Positions 29,255 to 37,359 of a DNA stretch of 64,000 nucleotides are shown piece after piece (positions within the stretch are counted from its first letter, which is position 1; every line of letters begins with the position of its first letter). A model generated the notes under the pieces. That model made no database searches and was not told where the DNA came from. It was given only the letters and a program-made list of their open reading frames with translations. The DNA is from Amycolatopsis sp. NBRC 101858 (GTDB taxonomy: Bacteria > Actinomycetota > Actinomycetes > Mycobacteriales > Pseudonocardiaceae), in assembly GCF_030269325.1 (NCBI RefSeq), contig NZ_BSTD01000001.1:2186681-2250680 (forward strand), given 5' to 3'. Both the position numbers and the translations under genes were made by a program.

Positions 29255-30163
29255 ATGACCAAGCTGGGCAACACCGACCTCGACGTGTACGGCCTCAACC
29301 TCGGCGGCAACGTCTTCGGCTGGACGGCGGACGAGCCGCAGTCCTTCGCCGTGCTCGACGCCTACACCGCGGCCGGGGGCAACTTCGTGGACTCCGCCGA
29401 CCTCTACGGCGGGGGCGGCGGCTCCGAGGAGATCCTCGGCAACTGGCTCGCCGCGCGCGGCAACCGGGACGACGTCGTCATCGCGACCAAGGTCGGCATG
29501 TGGGACGGCCGGCCGGGCCTGTCCGCGAAGAACATCCAGGCCGCGGCCGAGGACTCGCTGCGCCGCCTCAAGACCGACCACATCGACCTCTACTACGCAC
29601 ACCGGGACGACCCGGACACTCCGCTCGAAGAGACCATGACGGCCTTCGACGCGCTCGTCCGCGCGGGCAAGGTCCGCCACCTCGGCGCGTCCAACTACAG
29701 CGCCGAACGGCTCGCCGAAGCACTGTCCATTTCGGACGCCAACGGCCTCGCGCGGTACGCCGTGCTCCAGCCGCACTACAACCTCGTCGAGCGGGACTAC
29801 GAGCGCGACCTCGCCCCGCTCGTCGAGCGCGAAGGCCTCGCGACGCTGCCGTACTTCGCCCTCGCCAAGGGCTTCCTGACCGGCAAGTACCGCACGAAGG
29901 GTGCCGAAAGCGACAGCCCGCGCGCCGCCCGCGCGGAGTCCTATTTGGACGGAAACGGCGAGCGCGTGCTGGCCAAGCTGGACGAGGTCGCCCAGGCGCA
30001 CGGCGTCTCGGTCGCCACGGTCTCGCTCGCCTGGCTGCGGCAGCAGCCGACGGTCGCCGCGCCGATCGCCAGCGCCCGGACACCCGAGCAACTCACCGAC
30101 CTCATCGCGTCGGTGACGCTCGAACTGACCGGTGCCGAAGTCACCGCATTGAGCGAAACCTGA
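29255..30163 (+). CDS. Aldo/keto reductase
   Basis: NADPH-dependent TIM-barrel reductase of 302 residues that would reduce aldehydes or ketones. AKR landmarks are NFVDSADLYGGGGGSEEILGNWL (catalytic Asp and Tyr near residues 44-51), ATKVGMW near 77 (catalytic Lys), DHIDLYYAHRDD near 108 (catalytic His), and the C-terminal cofactor region AAPIASARTPEQL near 265. A weak AAGG lies two bases before the ATG. Substrate cannot be predicted. It lies upstream of the SDR-PPOX pair but is separated from it by an 82-bp leader with an operator-like palindrome. Confidence 0.9.
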   Translation: MTKLGNTDLDVYGLNLGGNVFGWTADEPQSFAVLDAYTAAGGNFVDSADLYGGGGGSEEILGNWLAARGNRDDVVIATKVGMWDGRPGLSAKNIQAAAEDSLRRLKTDHIDLYYAHRDDPDTPLEETMTAFDALVRAGKVRHLGASNYSAERLAEALSISDANGLARYAVLQPHYNLVERDYERDLAPLVEREGLATLPYFALAKGFLTGKYRTKGAESDSPRAARAESYLDGNGERVLAKLDEVAQAHGVSVATVSLAWLRQQPTVAAPIASARTPEQLTDLIASVTLELTGAEVTALSET

Positions 30164-30179
30164 ACCTACTATCGGGTAG

Positions 30180-30194
30180 CTTACTGGCAGTAAG
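30180..30194. promoter_or_regulatory. 15-bp palindrome, TetR-type operator candidate
   Basis: CTTACTG-g-CAGTAAG lies 52 bp before the GTG start of the SDR gene. Its 13-bp core shares 10 positions with the repeat at 31661-31673 in front of the monooxygenase operon. Confidence 0.6.
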
Positions 30195-30245
30195 TTGGGG
30201 TACGGTGCCCTCCAGATAGCGACGTGCGACGTCCAGGAGGGCACC

Positions 30246-31157
30246 GTGGCCAACCCGTTTTCGCTGCTGAGCGGCACCAAGAAGGTCGACGGCAAGGTCG
30301 TCCTCATCACCGGCGCGGCCCGCGGCATCGGGGCCGGGCTGGCCGAACGCCTCGCCGCGCGCGGTGCGAAGGTCGCTCTCGTCGGGCTCGAGGCCGAGGA
30401 GCAGCGGAAGGTCGCCGACCGCATCGGCGCCAACGCGAAGTCCTGGGAAGCCGACGTCACCAGCTGGGACGCCCTCGAAGCCGCGACCAAGGGCATCGTC
30501 GAGCACTTCGGCGGCATCGACATCGTCATCGCGAACGCCGGCATCGCGACCGCGGGCTTCGTCCGCTCGGTCGACCGCGCCGCGTTCGAGAAGGTCATCG
30601 AGGTCGACCTGCTCGGCGTCTGGCGCACGTTCCGCGTCACGCTCCCGCACGTCATCGAGCGCAAGGGCTACCTGCTGGCCATCTCGAGCCTCGCCGCGAT
30701 CACGCACGCGCCGGGCATGGCGAACTACGCGGCCGCCAAGGCCGGCGTCGAAGCGTTCTCGAACAGCCTCCGCGCCGAGGTCGCCCACCTGGGCGTCAAG
30801 GTCGGCGTCGCGCACCCGACGTGGATCCGCACCGACCTGGTCGAAAGCGCCGACGCGCACCCGGTGTTCGGCAAGCTCCGCGCGTCGATGCCCGGCCTGA
30901 TCGGCAAGACCTACCCGCTGGACGTCGCCCTGGACGACCTCGAAGCGGGCATCCTCAAGCGCGCCCGCACCATCCACGTCCCGCGCTGGGTCGGCGGGCT
31001 CAAGCTGCTCCGCGCGTTCCTCCCGCCGATCATCGAAATCGGGTCCCGCAGCCGGGTACCTTCGGCGGACAAGGCCGCGCTGGCCGACATCGAGGCACGC
31101 GGCGCGTTCGAGTCGGCGGTCACCGGTCACGGCGGCCGGGCCGCCACCAAGGGGTGA
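30246..31157 (+). CDS. Short-chain dehydrogenase/reductase
   Basis: NAD(P)-dependent SDR of 303 residues. The cofactor loop TGAARGIG is at residues 23-29, NAG at 97-99, catalytic Ser near 148 and YxxxK at 161-165 (YAAAK). The C-terminal extension (about 235-303) ends with LRAFLPPIIEIGSR, hydrophobic and possibly membrane-associated, as in mycobacterial SDRs acting on lipids or steroids. GTG 30246 follows AGGAGGG; the in-frame upstream codons overlap the leader. The stop codon is two bases before the PPOX gene, so the two form an operon under the palindrome at 30180. Confidence 0.9.
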   Translation: MANPFSLLSGTKKVDGKVVLITGAARGIGAGLAERLAARGAKVALVGLEAEEQRKVADRIGANAKSWEADVTSWDALEAATKGIVEHFGGIDIVIANAGIATAGFVRSVDRAAFEKVIEVDLLGVWRTFRVTLPHVIERKGYLLAISSLAAITHAPGMANYAAAKAGVEAFSNSLRAEVAHLGVKVGVAHPTWIRTDLVESADAHPVFGKLRASMPGLIGKTYPLDVALDDLEAGILKRARTIHVPRWVGGLKLLRAFLPPIIEIGSRSRVPSADKAALADIEARGAFESAVTGHGGRAATKG

Positions 31158-31159
31158 CC

Positions 31160-31633
31160 ATGTCGCGTCGGGACCAGATCCGGATGACCGAGGACGAAGT
31201 GCGCGCGTACTTCGCCGAGCAGAAGGTCATCAACGTCGCCAGCGTCGGCCCGAACGGCCGCCCGCACCTCGCGCCGCTCTGGTACTTCCCGCACGAGGAC
31301 GGCGTCGCGACCTGGACGTACGGCACCTCGCAGAAGGCCAAGAACCTGCGGCGGCTGCCGGAGGCGACCGTCCTCATCGAGGACGGCGACAGCTACGAGA
31401 AGCTGCGCGGCATCTCGCTCGAGGCCGACGTCGAGATCGTCGAAGACACCGAGGAAGTCACCCGGATGGGCATCACGCTCATGCAGCGGTACGCGGGCGC
31501 CAAGCCCGGCGACCCCGTCCCCGACGAGCTCAAAGGCTTCATCGCAGGTCAGGCCCCGAAACGCGTCGGGCTGATCTTCCGCCCGACGAAGATCGTCAGC
31601 TGGGACCACACGAAGCTCGGCGGGACGTACTAG
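31160..31633 (+). CDS. PPOX-class (pyridoxamine oxidase-fold) F420/FMN-dependent protein
   Basis: A 157-residue split-barrel flavin or deazaflavin protein. It has the typical start of this family: RMTEDEVRAYFAEQKVINVASVGPNGRPHLAPLWYF (residues 8-43), followed by TYGTSQKAKNLRR, where the basic cluster binds the cofactor phosphate. Homologues are annotated as F420-dependent reductases or pyridoxamine 5'-phosphate oxidase-like proteins; the reaction is unknown. It starts two bases after the SDR stop with AAGGGG upstream, so it is cotranscribed and may act on the same pathway intermediate. Confidence 0.86.
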   Translation: MSRRDQIRMTEDEVRAYFAEQKVINVASVGPNGRPHLAPLWYFPHEDGVATWTYGTSQKAKNLRRLPEATVLIEDGDSYEKLRGISLEADVEIVEDTEEVTRMGITLMQRYAGAKPGDPVPDELKGFIAGQAPKRVGLIFRPTKIVSWDHTKLGGTY

Positions 31634-31644
31634 TCGGTAGATAG

Positions 31645-31673
31645 TACTTCCAAGTAACTGTTACTTGAGGTAA
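31645..31673. promoter_or_regulatory. Cluster of TTACTT/AAGTAA half-sites before the monooxygenase operon
   Basis: Three overlapping inverted arrangements: TACTT-cc-AAGTA (31645-31656), perfect palindrome AAGTAACTGTTACTT (31652-31666) and TTACTTGAGGTAA (31661-31673). The last resembles the 30181-30193 site in 10 of 13 positions. The cluster ends 41 bp before the monooxygenase start, a usual repressor position. Confidence 0.65.
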
Positions 31674-31714
31674 CGTCATCTCCGCAGTTTCCTCGAAGCA
31701 GCGGAGGCCGACAG

Positions 31715-33187
31715 ATGACCGAGCGGTTCAAGGTCGTGATCGTGGGCACCGGGTTCTCCGGGCTCGGCCAGGCGATCCAGCTCGAAAAGGCCGGCATCCG
31801 GGACTACGTGATCCTGGAGAAGGCCACCGAGGTGGGCGGGACCTGGCGCGACAACTCCTACCCCGGGTGCGCGTGCGACGTGCAGTCGCACATGTACTCG
31901 TTCTCGTACGAGCAGAACCCGGACTGGACGCGGTCGTTCTCGCCGCAGCCGGAGATCTTCGAGTACCTCAAGGGTGTCGCGGACAAGTACCGGCTGCGCG
32001 AGAAGATCCGGTTCGGCGTCGAGCTCACCGGCGCGCACTGGGACGAGCAGGAGCGCCGCTGGACGGCGACCACGAAGGACGGCCGCGAGTTCGTCGCGCA
32101 GTTCCTCGTCTCCGGCGTCGGCGGCCTGCACATCCCGCAGGTCCCCGAGCTGCCCGGGATCGCGAAGTTCAAGGGCCAGACCTGGCACTCCGCGCAGTGG
32201 AACCACGAGTACGACCTGCGCGGCAAGAAGGTCGCCGTCGTCGGCACCGGGGCCAGTGCGGTCCAGTTCGTCCCGAAGATCGCCCCCGACGTCGCCGAGC
32301 TGACGCTGTTCCAGCGGACGCCGCCGTGGATCATGCCGAAGCCCGACCACGCGATGCCGTCGTGGGCGCAGACGCTGTTCAAGCGCGTGCCCGGCACCCA
32401 GCGCCTCTACCGCAACGCGCTGTACTGGCTGCTCGAAGCGCGGGCCATCGGCTTCAACGGCCACCCGGCGATCATGAAGGCCGGCGAGCTGATCGCCAAG
32501 CGCAACATCGCGAAGGGCATCAAGGACCCCGCGCTGCGCAAGAAGGTCACGCCGGACTACACCATGGGCTGCAAGCGCGTCCTGATCTCCAACGACTACT
32601 ACCCGGCGCTGAGCCGGCCGAACGTCGAGGTGACCACCGCCGGGATCAAGGAGGTCAAGGCGCACTCGATCGTCGACTCCGCCGGGGTCGAGCACGAGGT
32701 CGACGCGATCGTCTACGGCACCGGGTTCAAGGTCACCGACGCCCTGGAGTACCTCGACATCACCGGCGTCGACGGCCGTGACCTCGCCAAGGAGTGGGCC
32801 GCCGAGGGCATGCGGACCCACAAGGGCATCGCCGTCTCCGGCTTCCCGAACCTCTTCTTCCTGCTCGGCCCGAACACCGCGCTGGGCCACAACTCCGTGG
32901 TGTTCATGATCGAGTCGCAGTCGCGGTACGTCGTCGACGCCATCAAGCTCGCCGGCTCCCGCGACGCCGCCGCGCTCGACGTCCGGCCGGGCGTGCAGGA
33001 CAAGTTCCAGCAGGAGATCCAGGACAAGCTGGTCAAGGGCGTCTGGACGCAGGGCGGCTGCAAGAGCTGGTACCTCGACGCCAAGGGCGTGAACCGGACG
33101 ATCTGGCCCGGCTTCACCTGGCGCTACTGGCTGGAGACGCGGAAGGTGGACCCGGCCGACTTCGAGCTCAGCGGACGCGCGTCGTGA
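31715..33187 (+). CDS. Baeyer-Villiger flavin monooxygenase
   Basis: NADPH- and FAD-dependent monooxygenase of 490 residues that would insert oxygen next to a ketone, giving an ester or lactone, or oxidise S/N atoms. First Rossmann motif GTGFSGLG at 11-18, then GGTWRDNSYPGCACD near 41. The Baeyer-Villiger fingerprint FxGxxxHxxxW is exact (FKGQTWHSAQW, 152-162), and a second Rossmann motif GTGASA is at 177-182. First gene of a three-gene operon linked by GTGA overlaps. Homologues in mycobacteria include EthA-like enzymes. Likely controlled through the TTACTT cluster upstream. Confidence 0.93.
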   Translation: MTERFKVVIVGTGFSGLGQAIQLEKAGIRDYVILEKATEVGGTWRDNSYPGCACDVQSHMYSFSYEQNPDWTRSFSPQPEIFEYLKGVADKYRLREKIRFGVELTGAHWDEQERRWTATTKDGREFVAQFLVSGVGGLHIPQVPELPGIAKFKGQTWHSAQWNHEYDLRGKKVAVVGTGASAVQFVPKIAPDVAELTLFQRTPPWIMPKPDHAMPSWAQTLFKRVPGTQRLYRNALYWLLEARAIGFNGHPAIMKAGELIAKRNIAKGIKDPALRKKVTPDYTMGCKRVLISNDYYPALSRPNVEVTTAGIKEVKAHSIVDSAGVEHEVDAIVYGTGFKVTDALEYLDITGVDGRDLAKEWAAEGMRTHKGIAVSGFPNLFFLLGPNTALGHNSVVFMIESQSRYVVDAIKLAGSRDAAALDVRPGVQDKFQQEIQDKLVKGVWTQGGCKSWYLDAKGVNRTIWPGFTWRYWLETRKVDPADFELSGRAS

Positions 33188-34041
33188 CCGCCGAAGACGA
33201 GCAGCTCGTCCTGCACGCCCGCGACGTCGAGTTCGACTGGGCGAGCCTGCCGATGCACTGGATCCCGGGCGAGCCGCAGGCCACGCACACCATCAACGTG
33301 CTGCACCTGGCGCTGCCCGAAGGCGAGCGCTGGTTCGTCGAGGTGTTCAAGCAGGCCGTGCCGCTGATCCGCGACGAGCGGCTCAAGGCGGACGTCCTCG
33401 GGTTCATCGGCCAGGAGGCGGTGCACGCCGAGGCCCACGACGGCGCGGCGGCGCACCTGGAGGCCGCGGGCCTGCGCGTGCGGCCGTTCGTCGCGCAGAT
33501 GGAGTGGCTGTTCCGCAAGCTGCTCGGCGACCGCGACCTCACCGGCCAGGCCGCCGAGGAGTGGCTGGTCGAACGGCTCGGGATCGTCGCCGCGATCGAG
33601 CACTACACGGCGTTCCTCGGCCAGTGGGTGCTCGACGCGCCCCTGGAGGACGCCGGCGCCGACCCGGTGATGCTCGACCTGCTGCGCTGGCACGGCGCCG
33701 AGGAGGTCGAGCACCGGTCCGTCGCGTTCGACCTGTTCATGCACCTGGACGGGCGGTACACGCGGCGGGTGCGCAGCATGGCGGCGGTGACGCCGGTGCT
33801 GGCGTGGGTGTTCTCGCGCGGCACGCGGTACCTGATGCGCAACGACCCGGCGAGGCCCGGCCGCGCGACGCTGCGGGGCTACCGGCGGGCGGCGAAGCGG
33901 GGTCTGCTGCCGACCGGGCGCCAGCTGGTGCGCGAGATCCGGCCGTACTTCCGGAAGGACTACCACCCGACGGAGACCGGAAGTACCGAGCAGGCGGTGG
34001 CGTACCTGGCGAGCTCACCCGCCGCGCGAGCCGCGGAGTGA
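33184..34041 (+). CDS. PF10118-type metal-dependent hydrolase (ferritin-like diiron candidate)
   Basis: A 285-residue helical protein of the family called predicted metal-dependent hydrolase. Glu and His residues fit a four-helix metal site: E48 region, E78-x-x-H81 with H85 (QEAVHAEAH), E139-H140 and E173...E176-H177 (EEVEHRSVAFD). The ExxH pattern repeated twice is that of ferritin-like diiron proteins. The name hydrolase is not based on chemistry I know of. GTG start overlaps the monooxygenase stop (GTGA), and its own stop overlaps the reductase start, so it probably works with both. Confidence 0.82.
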   Translation: MTAEDEQLVLHARDVEFDWASLPMHWIPGEPQATHTINVLHLALPEGERWFVEVFKQAVPLIRDERLKADVLGFIGQEAVHAEAHDGAAAHLEAAGLRVRPFVAQMEWLFRKLLGDRDLTGQAAEEWLVERLGIVAAIEHYTAFLGQWVLDAPLEDAGADPVMLDLLRWHGAEEVEHRSVAFDLFMHLDGRYTRRVRSMAAVTPVLAWVFSRGTRYLMRNDPARPGRATLRGYRRAAKRGLLPTGRQLVREIRPYFRKDYHPTETGSTEQAVAYLASSPAARAAE

Positions 34042-35030
34042 CGCTCGGCCGGCCCACCCGGCTCGACGGCAGCGACCGGACCGACCTCCTGATGTCCACT
34101 TTGGTCGGTGTCGTGGGCGTTTACCGCCGGATGTCGCGGTTCAGCGGGAAACGACGGCCGCCGGTGCGCGAAGTGGACCGGAACCTGCCGCTGACTGTCG
34201 AAGCCGTCGAATCCGAAGCCGAAGACGTCGTCAGCCTGCGCCTGGCGAACGGCGGCCCGCTGCCGGGCTGGCGGCCGGGCGCGCACCTCGATCTGGTCTT
34301 GCCGTCCGGGCTCGTGCGGCAGTACTCGCTGTGCGGCGACCCGTCCGAAAAGGACCATTACCGCATCGCCGTGCGGAAGATCGGCGTCGCGTCGGCCGAG
34401 GTCCACGCCCTCACGCCGGGCACTCGGGTCACCGTGCGCGGCCCGCGGACGGCGTTCCCCTTCGTCGGCGAGGGCCCGTTCCGGTTCGTCGCGGGCGGGA
34501 TCGGGATCACGCCGATCCTGCCGATGGTCCGCCGCGCGAAGGCCCTCGGCGCGGACTGGCGGCTGGTCTACACCGGTCGCAGCCGCGAGTCGATGCCGTT
34601 CCTGGCCGAACTGGAGGGCGACGACCGCGTCTGGATCCGCCCGGACACGGAGTACGGCATTCCCGCGTCGGGCGCCGAACTCCTCGACGGCCTGCCGGAC
34701 GGCGCTTCGGTGTACTGCTGCGGCCCGGTGGCGATGATCACCGGAGTCCGCGTCGACCTGGAGCTGACCGGCGCGAAAGCCGTCCACTTCGAGCGGTTCG
34801 CGCCGCCGCCGATCGTCGACGGCGAGCCGTTCCAGCTGACTCTTCGCAGGTCAGGGCAGGTTCTGGACGTGCCGGCGGGCCGGACCGCCCTCGACGTCCT
34901 CCTCGAGGCACGGCCGGGCACGCCGTATTCGTGCCGCCAGGGTTTCTGCGGGACGTGCGCGGTGCCGGCGGCCGGCGGCGGGTCGATGCGGATCTGCGTC
35001 GACCGCGGCACCACCGTGCTCGACCTATGA
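34038..35030 (+). CDS. Ferredoxin-type oxidoreductase (phthalate dioxygenase reductase/VanB family)
   Basis: A 330-residue electron-transfer flavoprotein: FMN-binding barrel (about 45-145, RQYSLCGDP near 94), NAD(P)H domain (FRFVAGGIGITPILPM near 152) and C-terminal plant-type [2Fe-2S] domain. Cluster ligands are C299, C304, C307 and C320. The spacing from the third to the fourth Cys is only 12 residues, whereas about 27-29 is usual, so the loop that normally carries a DHRD-type motif is missing. It would move electrons from NAD(P)H to a partner, most simply the neighbouring diiron protein. GTGA overlap with the upstream gene. Confidence 0.88.
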   Translation: MTLGRPTRLDGSDRTDLLMSTLVGVVGVYRRMSRFSGKRRPPVREVDRNLPLTVEAVESEAEDVVSLRLANGGPLPGWRPGAHLDLVLPSGLVRQYSLCGDPSEKDHYRIAVRKIGVASAEVHALTPGTRVTVRGPRTAFPFVGEGPFRFVAGGIGITPILPMVRRAKALGADWRLVYTGRSRESMPFLAELEGDDRVWIRPDTEYGIPASGAELLDGLPDGASVYCCGPVAMITGVRVDLELTGAKAVHFERFAPPPIVDGEPFQLTLRRSGQVLDVPAGRTALDVLLEARPGTPYSCRQGFCGTCAVPAAGGGSMRICVDRGTTVLDL

Positions 35031-35309
35031 CTCCTGGGGCACCCAGGCGCCGATGACCGGCTTGAACTCGCGGATCGTCCGCTCGGCGACGACGCCCTCC
35101 AGCACGTACGGGTCCTGGTCGATCGTCGCCTTGAGGTGCGCTTCGTCGTCGGCCTGGTACAGCGTGATGCCGCCGGAGCCGTCGCCGAGCGGCCCGGCGA
35201 CCGCGACGCGGCCCTCTTCGGCCAGCTTGCCCAGGAATTCGCGGTGCCGGGGCCGGACCGCCGGCATCTTCTCCTGGACGTAGGTGATTTCGACGAGGTA
35301 CCAGGCCAT
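35025..35309 (-). CDS. YCII-related protein
   Basis: A 94-residue small ferredoxin-like-fold protein of the YciI family. MAWYLVEITYV forms the first strand; the family His-Asp pair is suggested by RPRHREFLGKLAEEGRV near 21 and the Asp in DQDPYVLEGVVAERTIREFKPV near 62. YciI proteins act as small dehydrogenase or lyase-like enzymes, with few characterised. GGAGATCCAC precedes ATG 35309; the frame remains open further upstream but lacks a site. It converges on the reductase gene with a 6-bp overlap. Confidence 0.82.
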   Translation of the reverse strand: MAWYLVEITYVQEKMPAVRPRHREFLGKLAEEGRVAVAGPLGDGSGGITLYQADDEAHLKATIDQDPYVLEGVVAERTIREFKPVIGAWVPQES

Positions 35310-35518
35310 GTGGATCTCCGGGGTCGGGCAGGGGCGGGACGGGACCGACGCTACCCGGGTCGTCACCGCGTCCCGGCATCCGATCTGTGGCTGTGTGGCA
35401 CCGGGAAGCCAACCCGATAGGCTGGGCGTGCGTCAGTACCTGTGTGAGCGCTGTGAATACCGTGAACCTGCTGACGCGACACACCGTGCAAACCGGGGTC
35501 GAGGACAGGCAGGGGTTC

Positions 35519-36091
35519 ATGCTCGAGGGCAATGCGGAACGCAGTGTCGAGGCAACCCTCGGCCATCTGCGGGTCATGGACGGTCCGGCCCCGGCGCAAG
35601 CGCCGACACCGCTGACCCTCGAAGACCTCTACCGCCAGCACCGCATGCGGCTGGTCCGGCTGGCGATTCTGCTGGTCGACGAGCCCGCGACGGCGGAAGA
35701 CGTGGTGCAGGAGGCCTTCACCGGCCTGCATCGCAACTGGGGCAGGCTCCGGGACGCCGCGGCCGCCGTCGGCTACCTGCGCACCGCCGTGGTCAACGGG
35801 TCACGCAGCGTGCTGCGCCGACGCAAGACCGCGCGGGAGTACGTGCCGCCGCACGCGGTCAACGCGCGGTCCGCGGAGAGCCTCGCGATGCTCTCCAGCG
35901 AGCACCAGGCCGTGGTCAGCGCGCTGTCCAAGCTGCCGCCCCGCCAGCGCGAAGTGCTGGTGCTGCGTTACTACGGTGGGCTGAGCGAGGCCGAAATCTC
36001 TGAGGCCGCAGGCATTTCCAAGGGTACCGTTAAGTCGACCGCCAGCCGGGCGCTCGAGGCACTCCAGAAGGCCATGCAGGCCCCACAGTGA
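35519..36091 (+). CDS. RNA polymerase sigma factor, SigE-like ECF family
   Basis: A 190-residue extracytoplasmic-function sigma-70 factor. Region 2 covers YRQHRMRLVRLAILLVDEPATAEDVVQEAF (about 38-67) and region 4 LSKLPPRQREVLVLRYYGGLSEAEISEAAGISKGTVKS (about 138-175). This Streptomyces SigE-like (SACE) subgroup is abundant in actinomycetes. No anti-sigma gene lies next to it, so how it is switched is not visible. ATG 35519 follows CAGGGG; an open frame back to 35387 has no good site. The upstream 209 bp are non-coding. It is followed by nagA, but that gene has its own DasR-like promoter. Confidence 0.88.
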   Translation: MLEGNAERSVEATLGHLRVMDGPAPAQAPTPLTLEDLYRQHRMRLVRLAILLVDEPATAEDVVQEAFTGLHRNWGRLRDAAAAVGYLRTAVVNGSRSVLRRRKTAREYVPPHAVNARSAESLAMLSSEHQAVVSALSKLPPRQREVLVLRYYGGLSEAEISEAAGISKGTVKSTASRALEALQKAMQAPQ

Positions 36092-36132
36092 CCCGGGTGG
36101 ACCATTCCGATCACTGAGTCGTATCACCATGC

Positions 36133-36146
36133 TTGGTCCAGACCAA
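36133..36146. promoter_or_regulatory. DasR-like operator (dre) upstream of nagA
   Basis: TTGGTCCAGACCAA, 14 bp, is symmetrical except for the centre and differs from the core consensus of the GntR-family regulator DasR (TGGTCTAGACCA) at one central base. It lies 37 bp before the nagA start. DasR represses amino-sugar genes and is released by glucosamine phosphates. Confidence 0.8.
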
Positions 36147-36182
36147 TATATGCTGGGGTGCGTGAGAGGCGCCGGAGATTTC

Positions 36183-37334
36183 GTGATCATGGGCGGCCGG
36201 GTCGCTGCCCCGGACCGTGTACTCGATGACGGCTGGGTAGCCGTCTCCGACGGGCGGATCGCCGGCGTGGGTTCCGGGACCCCGCCGTCGGGCGAATACG
36301 TCGACGTCGGCGGGGCACTGGTCGTGCCCGGGTTCGTCGACACCCACTGCCACGGCGGGGGAGGTGCTTCGTTCACCTCCCTCGATCCCGAGGAGCTCCT
36401 GACGGCGGTGCGAGCGCACCGCCGTCACGGCACCACCACCATGCTCGCCAGCCTGGTGTCCGATCCGGTCGACATCCTGCGTGAGCAAGTCGCCGCGCTG
36501 CGTGAGATCGTCCAGGACGGCGAGGTCGCGGGCATCCACCTGGAGGGCCCGTTCATCTCGAAGGCCCGCTGCGGGGCCCACGACCCGGAGACGCTGCTCG
36601 AGCCGGACACCGGCACGGTCGACAAGCTCCTGCGCGCCGGCCAGGGCGCGATCCGGATGGTCACCATCGCCCCCGAGCTCCACGGCGGCGTCAAGGCCGT
36701 CCGGCAGCTGGCCGAATCGGGCGTCATCGCCGCCATCGGGCACACCGACGGCGTCGAGGAGCAGCTGCTGCCGGCCATCGACGCGGGCGCGACCGTCGCG
36801 ACCCACCTGTTCAACGGCATGCGGCCGCTGCACCACCGCGAGCCGGGCCCGGTCGGGGCACTGCTCGATGACGAGCGCATCACGATCGAGCTCATCTGCG
36901 ACCTGGTGCACCTGCACCCGACGGTCGTGCGGCTGGCCGCGAAGCACGCGGGCCGCAACCGGACGGTGCTCATCACGGACGCGATGTCGGCCACCGACGC
37001 CGCCGACGGCCGCTACACGCTGGGCCGGCTGGAGGTCGACGTCCACGACGGCGTCGCCACCCTGGCCGACAACGGGTCGCTGGCCGGCAGCACCCTGACG
37101 ATGGACACCGCCTTCCGCAATCTGGTCCGGGGTGCGAAACTCGGCATCCTCGACGCGGTGCACGCGACGTCGCAACGGCCCGCCGAGCTGCTCGGCATCG
37201 CCGACCGCACCGGGATGCTGTGCCCCGGTTACGTGGCCGACATCGTCGTCCTCGACCAGGACCTGCGGCCGGCGAAGGTGCTGCGCCGGGGTGAATGGGT
37301 CGCCGAGGTGGGTACGGCTACCTTGAGTACCTGA
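36183..37334 (+). CDS. nagA: N-acetylglucosamine-6-phosphate deacetylase
   Basis: Cytoplasmic amidohydrolase (383 residues) that removes acetate from GlcNAc-6-phosphate in recycling of chitin and cell-wall amino sugars. TIM-barrel metal residues are visible: DTHCHGGGG with H55 and H57, the metal Glu in HLEGPFISK near 121, IGHTDG near 184, THLFNGM near 205 and catalytic Asp in ITDAMSATDA near 264. GTG 36183 was chosen because GGAG stands five bases upstream and the resulting length fits the family; the earlier ATG 36129 would place the DasR-like operator inside the gene. Confidence 0.95.
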   Translation: MIMGGRVAAPDRVLDDGWVAVSDGRIAGVGSGTPPSGEYVDVGGALVVPGFVDTHCHGGGGASFTSLDPEELLTAVRAHRRHGTTTMLASLVSDPVDILREQVAALREIVQDGEVAGIHLEGPFISKARCGAHDPETLLEPDTGTVDKLLRAGQGAIRMVTIAPELHGGVKAVRQLAESGVIAAIGHTDGVEEQLLPAIDAGATVATHLFNGMRPLHHREPGPVGALLDDERITIELICDLVHLHPTVVRLAAKHAGRNRTVLITDAMSATDAADGRYTLGRLEVDVHDGVATLADNGSLAGSTLTMDTAFRNLVRGAKLGILDAVHATSQRPAELLGIADRTGMLCPGYVADIVVLDQDLRPAKVLRRGEWVAEVGTATLST

Positions 37335-37359
37335 GATCCTGCGAGCGAGACGGGCGGAG

